Assembly: GCF_011090165.1 (NCBI RefSeq)
Contig: NZ_JAADJT010000015.1
Coordinates: forward strand, 1-64,000
Source of the DNA: Duganella aceris
GTDB lineage: Bacteria; Pseudomonadota; Gammaproteobacteria; Burkholderiales; Burkholderiaceae_D
Direction of reading: 5' to 3'
DNA: 64,000 nucleotides
Both the position numbers and the translations under genes were made by a program. The notes under the pieces are model-generated. The model made no database searches. It saw only the letters and a list, made by a program, of their open reading frames with translations, and was not told where the DNA came from. This document shows positions 1-6,059 of this stretch, piece after piece. Every line of letters begins with the position of its first letter. Within the stretch, counting starts at the first letter, position 1.

Positions 1-59
1 AAGCTACCGGCATCGATGGTTCATTTGCGCGAAAGGTTGGTTAGCCTTCTGAATGAAGA

Positions 60-89
60 ACGGCCCGGTCGAAGCTTCGACCGGGCCGT
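60..89. terminator. 30-bp perfect palindrome, possible terminator
   Basis: The stretch is a perfect inverted repeat centred on AAGCTT, with CGGCCCGGTCG arms. It lies about 100 bp beyond the stop of the leftward cytochrome gene. On the minus strand it is followed by a moderately T-rich run (TTCTTCATTC), so it could end that transcript. A second weak hairpin followed by eight Ts lies at about 154-178 and would act on rightward transcripts entering from outside the window. Confidence 0.45.
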
Positions 90-190
90 CAAGGGCAGAC
101 CTAGAAAATATGACGTTCGCGTATTAAAAAAATCTCCTTAACTGAACGGCATTACGCCGACGGCGCGTTTTTTTTATGCGTGAAACCGAA

Positions 191-511
191 TCATTTCTGC
201 GACAGGACCCATTTCACCAGCGTCTGGGCTTCCGCTTCGTTGACTTGCGGGTTGGCTGGCATCGGGATCGCGCCCCAGGTGCCGGAACCGCCCTTGATCA
301 CTTTGGTGACCAGCTTGGCCTCGGCATCCTTCTGGCCGGCGTATTTGGCGGCGACGTCCTTGTACGCCGGACCCACCAGCTTGGTGCCGACCGCGTGGCA
401 AGCCATGCAGTTCTTGGCCTTGGCCAGATCCATGCCCGCGTCCGCCATCGCCGCTTGCGAAGCGAACGCCGTTGCCACAACCATCCCAACCATCATCAAA
501 TTGCGTTTCAT
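191..511 (-). CDS. class I c-type cytochrome (c551/c552-like), periplasmic
   Basis: A 106-residue single-haem electron carrier. Residues 1-23 form a Sec signal peptide ending in a typical AMA-D cleavage context. The haem motif CMACH is at residues 35-39, and Met84 in an IPMPANP context is the likely sixth iron ligand. Size, haem position and methionine loop fit small cytochromes c551/c552 that shuttle electrons between periplasmic dehydrogenases, the bc1 complex and terminal oxidases. GGAGAACACA just upstream of the ATG serves as ribosome binding site. It is monocistronic here, and its redox partner cannot be told from context. Confidence 0.93.
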   Translation of the reverse strand: MKRNLMMVGMVVATAFASQAAMADAGMDLAKAKNCMACHAVGTKLVGPAYKDVAAKYAGQKDAEAKLVTKVIKGGSGTWGAIPMPANPQVNEAEAQTLVKWVLSQK

Positions 512-648
512 TGTGTTCTCCAGGTAAGTGCTTCTTCATTCCACCAAGAATTCTAACGCATCACAACGCCAAAGGTTGACCGAGAGCAGAATATTGCTCC
601 CCGTAAAGCCATTTTGTTTGTAAGATGGCGGAAGAAAAGGAGGACGTC

Positions 649-873
649 ATGCCGATTATCCTGTTGATCGTGGCGCTGTGCGCGCTGCGTTATTTTGAGG
701 TCTGGAAGTTCGCCGAGCTGTCGTGGTGGTGGATCGTCGGACTGATGGCGTTCGCCTTCCTGTGGTTCGAATACCTCGAACCGATGTTCGGCCTCGACAA
801 GCGCAAGGCCCACAACGAAGACGAAAAACGCCGCCAGGCCCGCGTCAAGCAGAGCTTCGACAAGAAGAAATAA
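649..873 (+). CDS. small Trp-rich membrane protein
   Basis: A 74-residue protein beginning MPIILLIVAL, with two hydrophobic segments (about 2-14 and 22-40) separated by a Trp-rich turn (LSWWWIVG), and a charged tail rich in Lys, Arg and Asp. It resembles the short Trp-rich family found widely in Burkholderiales (TIGR04438-like); function unknown. An ATG at 625 is in frame, but the strong AAGGAGG at 637-643 lies 5 nt before the ATG at 649, which decides the start. It converges on ilvD. Confidence 0.8.
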   Translation: MPIILLIVALCALRYFEVWKFAELSWWWIVGLMAFAFLWFEYLEPMFGLDKRKAHNEDEKRRQARVKQSFDKKK

Positions 874-897
874 CTCCCGCCCGGGACGGCGCGGGAG
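874..897. terminator. hairpin between convergent genes
   Basis: Arms CTCCCGC (874-880) and GCGGGAG (891-897) pair perfectly over a 10-nt loop in the 33-bp gap between the Trp-rich protein gene and ilvD. There is no T-run on either side, so it would be a weak or factor-assisted bidirectional terminator. Confidence 0.5.
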
Positions 898-906
898 CAT
901 AGTGAC

Positions 907-2769
907 TTAGCGCTTCAGCTGCGACAGGTCGCGCACCGCGCCGCGATCGGCGGAAGTGGTCAGCGCGGCGTAGGCTTGCAGCGCTTGCGAGACGTAGCGG
1001 TCGCGGTTGACCGGCTGCCATGCGTCGGCACCCTTGGCTTCCATCGCGCCGCGCCGCGCCGCCAGATCGGCGTCGCTGATGCGCAGGTTGATGCTGCGGT
1101 TCGGGATGTCGATGTCGATCATGTCGCCCTCTTCCACCAGGCCGATCGCGCCGCCTTCCGCCGCTTCCGGCGAGGCGTGGCCGATCACCAGGCCCGACGA
1201 ACCGCCCGAGAAGCGGCCGTCGGTGAACAGCGCGCATGCCTTGCCCAGGCCCTTGGACTTGATGTACGAGGTCGGATACAGCATCTCCTGCATGCCCGGA
1301 CCGCCTTTCGGACCTTCGTAGCGGATGATGACCACGTCGCCCTCATGCACGGTGTCGCCCAGGATCGCTTCGACCGCCGCGTCCTGGCTCTCGAACACAC
1401 GCGCCTTGCCGCTGAATTTCAAAATGCTTTCATCCACGCCGGCCGTCTTGACGATGCAGCCGTTGACCGCCAGGTTGCCATACAAGACCGCCAGTCCGCC
1501 GTCCTGCGAATAGGCGTGCGCCTTGTCGCGGATGCAGCCGGTGCTGCGGTCCAGGTCCAGCGCCGCGAAGCGTTCCGACTGCGAGAACGCGGTCTGGGTC
1601 GGCACGCCGCCCGGCGCGGCGCGGAACAGCTGGTGCACCGCCGGATCGTCGCTGCGCTTGATGTCGTTGCGTTCGATCGCATCGGCCATGGTCGGCGCGT
1701 GGATGGTCGGCAGCGAAGTGTCCAGCAAGCCGGCGCGCGCCAGTTCGCCCAGGATCGCGATGATGCCGCCGGCGCGGTGCACGTCCTCGATGTGGTACTT
1801 GTCGGTCATCGGCGCCACCTTGCACAGGCACGGCACCTTGCGCGAGATGCGGTCGATGTCGGCCATGGTGAAATCGACGCCGGCTTCGTGCGCGGCGGCC
1901 AGCATGTGCAGCACGGTGTTGGTCGAGCCGCCCATCGAGACGTCCAGCGCCATCGCGTTCTCGAACGCCGCCTTGGTGGCGATGGAGCGCGGCAGCACCG
2001 AGTAGTCGTCCTGCTCGTAGTGGCGCTTGGCCAGTTCGACGATCAGGCGGCCGGCGCGCAGGAACAGCTGTTCGCGGTCGGAGTGGGTGGCGAGCACGGT
2101 GCCGTTGCCCGGCAAGGCCAGGCCCAGCGCCTCGGTCAGGCAGTTCATCGAGTTCGCGGTGAACATGCCGGAACAGGAACCGCAGGTCGGACAGGCGGAA
2201 CGCTCGATCTCGGCCACATCGGCGTCGCTGACGGTCTGGTCGCCGGCCTTGATCATGGCGTCGACCAGATCGAGCTTGATGATCTTCTGCTTGCCGTCGA
2301 CCACCTTCAGCACCTTGCCGGCCTCCATCGGGCCGCCGGAGATGAACACCACCGGGATGTTGAGGCGCATCGCGGCCATCAGCATGCCCGGCGTGATCTT
2401 GTCGCAGTTGGAGATGCAGACCATGGCGTCGGCGCAGTGCGCGTTGACCATGTACTCGACCGAGTCGGCGATCAGGTCGCGCGACGGCAGCGAATACAGC
2501 ATGCCGCCGTGGCCCATGGCGATGCCGTCGTCGACCGCGATGGTGTTGAATTCCTTGGCGACGCCGCCGGCCTTTTCGATCTCGCGTGCGACCAGCTGGC
2601 CCAGGTCCTTCAGGTGCACGTGTCCCGGCACAAACTGAGTGAACGAGTTGACCACTGCGACGATCGGCTTGTCGAAGTCGCCGTCCTTCATGCCTGTGGC
2701 GCGCCACAGGGCGCGGGCGCCGGCCATGTTGCGGCCGTGGGTGGTGGTGCGTGAACGGTATTGCGGCAT
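907..2769 (-). CDS. ilvD: dihydroxy-acid dehydratase
   Basis: This 620-residue enzyme matches the E. coli-type IlvD length (about 616). It dehydrates 2,3-dihydroxy-isovalerate and 2,3-dihydroxy-3-methylvalerate to the 2-oxo acids in valine, leucine and isoleucine synthesis, using an Fe-S cluster. Visible landmarks are CISNCDKITPG (Cys118 and Cys122) and CPTCGSCSG (Cys193, Cys196, Cys199), both diagnostic for the ILVD/EDD family, and a C-terminal swivel domain with GRFSGGSSG. The N-terminus MPQYRSRTTTHGRNMAGAR is typical of IlvD and not of phosphogluconate dehydratase. A clear GGAGAAACATC precedes the ATG. It is divergent from a LysR gene with a candidate operator between them. Confidence 0.97.
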   Translation of the reverse strand: MPQYRSRTTTHGRNMAGARALWRATGMKDGDFDKPIVAVVNSFTQFVPGHVHLKDLGQLVAREIEKAGGVAKEFNTIAVDDGIAMGHGGMLYSLPSRDLIADSVEYMVNAHCADAMVCISNCDKITPGMLMAAMRLNIPVVFISGGPMEAGKVLKVVDGKQKIIKLDLVDAMIKAGDQTVSDADVAEIERSACPTCGSCSGMFTANSMNCLTEALGLALPGNGTVLATHSDREQLFLRAGRLIVELAKRHYEQDDYSVLPRSIATKAAFENAMALDVSMGGSTNTVLHMLAAAHEAGVDFTMADIDRISRKVPCLCKVAPMTDKYHIEDVHRAGGIIAILGELARAGLLDTSLPTIHAPTMADAIERNDIKRSDDPAVHQLFRAAPGGVPTQTAFSQSERFAALDLDRSTGCIRDKAHAYSQDGGLAVLYGNLAVNGCIVKTAGVDESILKFSGKARVFESQDAAVEAILGDTVHEGDVVIIRYEGPKGGPGMQEMLYPTSYIKSKGLGKACALFTDGRFSGGSSGLVIGHASPEAAEGGAIGLVEEGDMIDIDIPNRSINLRISDADLAARRGAMEAKGADAWQPVNRDRYVSQALQAYAALTTSADRGAVRDLSQLKR

Positions 2770-2851
2770 GATGTTTCTCCTGATGATAAGGCTAGCTTAA
2801 TTCCGCTGGCTTAGCATGAGAGTTTGCGGCGGCCAAGGCCCGCTGTCAAAT

Positions 2852-2879
2852 ATATGATTCGCATTGCTGTGAGTCGTAT
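2852..2879. promoter_or_regulatory. candidate LysR operator, ilvD/LysR divergent promoter
   Basis: ATATGATTC (2852-2860) and GAGTCGTAT (2871-2879) form an inverted repeat with 7 of 9 pairs over a 10-bp spacer. It sits in the AT-richer 146-bp gap between the divergent starts of ilvD and the LysR gene. LysR proteins typically bind such interrupted dyads next to their own gene; binding here is inferred. Confidence 0.5.
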
Positions 2880-2915
2880 AAAATATCACAGACCAATAAT
2901 CCAACAGTAAACCAT

Positions 2916-3824
2916 ATGGAACTGCGACAGCTGCGCTACTTCGTCACCGTCGCCGAAGAACTCCACTTCGGCAAGGCCGCGCTGCGCCTGCACATGACGC
3001 AACCGCCGCTGTCGCAGACCATCCAGGCGCTGGAGGAACTGCTGGGTGCCGCGCTGTTCGAACGCAACCGGCGCGGCGTCGCGCTGACCCCGGCCGGCCT
3101 GGCGCTGCTGCCCGAAGCGCGGCGCATGCTGGCGCAGGCGCAGGAGCTGCCGCAGCTGGTGCGCCGCGCCGCCGGCGGCGAAGTCGGACGCCTGACGCTG
3201 GCCTTCGTCTCCTCGGCCGACTACAGCGTGCTGCCGCCGTTCCTGCGCGCCTACCGCGCCGCCTACCCGCAGGTGCAGATCACGCTGCAGGAGGCCACCT
3301 CCGACCTGCAACTGGACGACCTGCTGCACAGCCGCATCGACGCCGGCCTGCTGATCCCGCCGCTGCCCGACAAGGCCAGGCTGGAACTGGACTATCTGCC
3401 GGTGCTGAGCGAGCCGCTGATGCTGGCCCTGCCGGCCGACCTGCCGGCGCTGAAGAAGAAGGGCAAGCTGTCGCTGGCCGCGCTGCCGGCCCTGCCGCTG
3501 ATCATCTTCCCGCGCGCGATCTCGCCGGCGCTGTACGACGCCATCCTGTCGGTGTTCCGCGAAGCCGGCGTCACGCCGGAGATCGGCCAGCAGGCGATCC
3601 AGATGCAAACCATCGTCGGCCTGGTCTCGGCCGGGATGGGGATGGCGCTGGTGCCGCAGTCGGTGTCCAACCTGATGCGGCCCGGGGTAGAATACCGGGC
3701 GTTGGCGGACGTCACCCCGCTGGTCGAAACCGGCCTGGCCTGGCGCCGCGACAACGCCTCGCCGGTGCTGCGCGGCTTTTTGGATTTATTAAGAAAAGAA
3801 TTAAGGAAAACCGCCCTATGCTGA
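2916..3824 (+). CDS. LysR-family transcriptional regulator
   Basis: A 302-residue LysR-type regulator. The winged helix-turn-helix spans residues 1-60 (MELRQLRYFVTVAEE, then the recognition region TQPPLSQTIQALEE), followed by a periplasmic-binding-like effector domain from about residue 90. It is divergent from ilvD with a dyad between them, so control of ilvD or of branched-chain amino-acid supply is a reasonable inference. Its last codons overlap the start of lgt (ATGCTGA), so translation of lgt is probably coupled to it. The effector is not recognisable from sequence. Confidence 0.9.
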   Translation: MELRQLRYFVTVAEELHFGKAALRLHMTQPPLSQTIQALEELLGAALFERNRRGVALTPAGLALLPEARRMLAQAQELPQLVRRAAGGEVGRLTLAFVSSADYSVLPPFLRAYRAAYPQVQITLQEATSDLQLDDLLHSRIDAGLLIPPLPDKARLELDYLPVLSEPLMLALPADLPALKKKGKLSLAALPALPLIIFPRAISPALYDAILSVFREAGVTPEIGQQAIQMQTIVGLVSAGMGMALVPQSVSNLMRPGVEYRALADVTPLVETGLAWRRDNASPVLRGFLDLLRKELRKTALC

Positions 3825-4684
3825 TACACCCGATGCCCGACCCGATCGCCCTGCAACTGGGACCGGTCGCGATCCACTGGTATGGCCTGATGTACGTGCT
3901 CGCCTTCGCGATGTTCATCACGCTGGGGCGGGTGCGCATCAAGCAGCCGCACATCGCCGCGCAGCTGTGGAAGAAGGAAGACCTGGACGACATGCTGTTC
4001 TACGGGATGCTGGGGGTGGTGATCGGCGGCCGCATGGGCGAAGTGCTGTTCTACGAACCGGTCAAATATTTTTCCGACCCGATCGAGATCCTCAAGGTCT
4101 GGCATGGCGGCATGTCCTTCCACGGCGGCTTCATCGGCGTGCTGATCGCGATGGCGCTGTGGGCGCGCAAGTCGGGCCGCAACCTGCTCGACGTGTACGA
4201 CTTCATCGCGCCGCTGGTGCCGCTGGGTTATGCGGCCGGCCGCCTGGGGAACTTCATCAACGCCGAACTGCCGGGCCGCGTCGCCGGCGATCAATCGCTG
4301 CCTTGGGCCATGATGTGGCCGGACACGCGCTACCCGCTGCTGCCGGACCCGGTGTTCCTGCAAGGGCTGCGCCATCCGTCGCCGATCTACCAGCTGCTGA
4401 TCGATGGCCTGCTGGTGTTCGCGATCCTGTGGCTGTATGCGCGCAAGGAGCGTCCGCGCCTGGCGGTCGGTGCCTTCTACACGCTGCTGTACGGCTGCGC
4501 GCGATTCTTCACCGAGTACTTCCGCACTCCGGACTGGGAAACCACGGTGCTCGGCATGCCGATCACCTCCGGCCAGGTGCTGTCGCTGCCGATGGTGGTC
4601 GCCGCCATCGTGATGCTGGTGTGGGCGTATAAGGTCAAGCAGAAGGGCCGCGCGCCGATTCTTACTTCAACAACTTCGCGATAG
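3818..4684 (+). CDS. lgt: phosphatidylglycerol--prolipoprotein diacylglyceryl transferase
   Basis: A 288-residue inner-membrane enzyme that transfers diacylglycerol from phosphatidylglycerol to the lipobox cysteine of prolipoproteins, the first step of lipoprotein maturation. The family signature GRLGNFINAELPGR lies at residues 141-154 and the SFHGG motif near residue 101. Several hydrophobic spans (about 20-37, 60-75, 100-115, 130-145, 195-210, 240-270) fit the seven-helix fold. The ATG lies inside the last codons of the upstream LysR gene. Its 3' end overlaps the convergent EVE gene by 23 nt. Confidence 0.97.
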   Translation: MLIHPMPDPIALQLGPVAIHWYGLMYVLAFAMFITLGRVRIKQPHIAAQLWKKEDLDDMLFYGMLGVVIGGRMGEVLFYEPVKYFSDPIEILKVWHGGMSFHGGFIGVLIAMALWARKSGRNLLDVYDFIAPLVPLGYAAGRLGNFINAELPGRVAGDQSLPWAMMWPDTRYPLLPDPVFLQGLRHPSPIYQLLIDGLLVFAILWLYARKERPRLAVGAFYTLLYGCARFFTEYFRTPDWETTVLGMPITSGQVLSLPMVVAAIVMLVWAYKVKQKGRAPILTSTTSR

Positions 4685-5120
4685 TTTTCCACTGGGCGGC
4701 CGTCACCGGCGTGATCGACAGCCGGCTGCCCTTCTGCAGCACCACCATGTCCTCCAGCGCCGGAATGGTGCGCAGCTCCGCCAGCGGCAGCAGGCGCGTC
4801 TTCCGCGTACCCTTCACATCGACCGAGATCCAGCGCGGCTGCTCCTGCGTCGCCTTGGGGTCGTAGTATTTGCTCTTGGCGTCGAACTGGGTCGCATCCG
4901 GATATGGACCGCCGACGATGACCGCCAGCCCGGCGATGCCCGGCTCGGGGCAGCTGGAGTGATAGAACAGCACTCCGTCCCCGTCCTGCATCTGGTCGCG
5001 CATGAAATTGCGCGCCTGGTAGTTGCGCACGCCGAACCACGGCGTGGTCTGGTTCTTCGACGCCATGACGTCGTCGATACTCACTTCATCCGGCTCGGAC
5101 TTCATCAACCAGTATTGCAT
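4662..5120 (-). CDS. EVE domain protein
   Basis: A 152-residue protein starting MQYWLMKSEPDEVSIDDV, the hallmark opening of the EVE (PUA-like) family that includes human THYN1. EVE domains are thought to recognise modified bases in DNA or RNA. Conserved pieces include WFGVRNYQARNFMRD, GVLFYHSSC and a GLAVIVGGPYPD strand. Two upstream in-frame ATGs exist, but only this one leaves proper spacing after GGAGA. It is immediately downstream of the 6S RNA and its terminator. Confidence 0.9.
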   Translation of the reverse strand: MQYWLMKSEPDEVSIDDVMASKNQTTPWFGVRNYQARNFMRDQMQDGDGVLFYHSSCPEPGIAGLAVIVGGPYPDATQFDAKSKYYDPKATQEQPRWISVDVKGTRKTRLLPLAELRTIPALEDMVVLQKGSRLSITPVTAAQWKTIAKLLK

Positions 5121-5138
5121 CAGCATTCTCCAGACGAA

Positions 5139-5178
5139 AAAAAACGGCTGCGCACTCACATGCTGACAACCGTTTTTT
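5139..5178. terminator. bidirectional terminator after the 6S RNA
   Basis: AAAAAACGG at 5139-5147 pairs with CCGTTTTTT at 5170-5178. This gives a hairpin flanked by A-runs and T-runs that would read as a Rho-independent terminator on both strands. It separates the leftward 6S RNA from the EVE gene. Confidence 0.6.
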
Positions 5179-5187
5179 AATGAATAA

Positions 5188-5366
5188 GTACCCCGCCTGT
5201 GCCGTCTTTGCCGGCATCCCGAACCAAACGGTTCAAGGTGGTCACAGTTAGTTCAATTTCGGGTTCATCGGACTAGCGACGCTCACGCCCATCGAACAAA
5301 ATTCCGCAACCGGTGCACATAAATGGTTCAAGGAATATATGGCAATCGCGAACACCGCAGGGTGAA
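5188..5366 (-). ncRNA. ssrS: 6S RNA
   Basis: Read on the minus strand, about 180 nt downstream of zapA, the region shows 6S RNA hallmarks. The 5' part is CCCTGCGGTGTTCGCGA and the 3' part contains CACCTTGAACC, a GGTTC repeat and GGCACAGGCGGGG. The two ends pair to form the closing stem (CCCUGC-GUGUU with its 3' complement), with a large central open region. E. coli 6S has the same GUGUUCGC-like start context and the CACCUUGAACC block. Placement just after zapA is the conserved proteobacterial arrangement. 6S RNA sequesters sigma-70 RNA polymerase in stationary phase. Ends are approximate. Confidence 0.85.
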
Positions 5367-5412
5367 ACGAAGTTTACTCTCTTGTCCGCCGCAAAGGAAG
5401 GAGTTTCGCCAA

Positions 5413-5724
5413 TTAAAACAGGGTTTCTTGCGGGGTCAGGGCGGAATCCAGCACTTTGTGCATGGCCGCGATCTTGGTCTGCACTTCGAGGATGGACATG
5501 TCAGACAACGGACCTTGCGGCGCTTTTACCGACAGCAGTTGCGCCGCCATGCCCAGCGCCGCCATGACGGCGATGCGGTCGTTGCCCTTGACTTTGCCGG
5601 CGTCGCGGATGACGTTCATCTTCTTGTCCAACAAGGCAGCCGCCTCGCGCAGCGCGCGCTCTTCGTCCTCCTTGCAGACCAGGCGATACGGCTGGCCCAT
5701 GATGGTGATATCCAGCTGGATCAT
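5413..5724 (-). CDS. zapA: cell division protein ZapA
   Basis: A 103-residue protein, the usual ZapA size, that bundles FtsZ filaments and promotes Z-ring assembly. The N-terminal strand (IQLDITIMGQPYRLVC) is followed by the typical helix with EERALREAAALLDKKM, then a long C-terminal coiled-coil helix. Its start overlaps the stop of the upstream coiled-coil gene (ATGA), so the two form an operon. The 6S RNA gene follows directly, as in many gamma- and betaproteobacteria. Confidence 0.93.
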   Translation of the reverse strand: MIQLDITIMGQPYRLVCKEDEERALREAAALLDKKMNVIRDAGKVKGNDRIAVMAALGMAAQLLSVKAPQGPLSDMSILEVQTKIAAMHKVLDSALTPQETLF

Positions 5725-5960
5725 CGAGCATCCTCGTTTTCAGGCAGCGCGTCGGATTCGCCGCCGTCGAGGGCGGGGACTTTTTCCAGCAGCGCCGCGA
5801 CGCGGGCCGACACCTCACCCAGGCGTCGCTGATAAGCCATGCTCTCCATGACGAGCGCGGAATTAGCTTGGCGCAGCTGCGCATTTTCCCGGCGCAAAGC
5901 AACGGTCATCTCGGCCAGCTGGTCGATTTTATCGGATAGTTCTTGGAATTCAGAAATCAT
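5721..5960 (-). CDS. ZapB-like coiled-coil protein (TIGR02449-type)
   Basis: A 79-residue protein that is almost entirely coiled coil (about residues 3-60: FQELSDKIDQLAEMTV, then RRENAQLRQANSALV) with an acidic C-terminal tail. Short heptad proteins of this kind sit upstream of zapA in many betaproteobacteria and are annotated as TIGR02449/ZapB-like. A role at the divisome is inferred from its 4-nt overlap with zapA. Calling it true ZapB would go beyond the sequence. Confidence 0.82.
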   Translation of the reverse strand: MISEFQELSDKIDQLAEMTVALRRENAQLRQANSALVMESMAYQRRLGEVSARVAALLEKVPALDGGESDALPENEDAR

Positions 5961-6059
5961 CCCGCCACTATAGGCAGCGCACGGGACGCCGTCAACCGAA
6001 TCGCGTATTTGCGACCAACAAGCACGCGATTTATTTACAGGCCGTCAACAACCGCCGTC

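Noticed and set aside
1..141. Open frame from the left edge to a TAA at 139-141 that could be the tail of a gene
   Set aside because: Only 46 codons, no recognisable family, and it runs straight through a 30-bp perfect palindrome that looks like a terminator.
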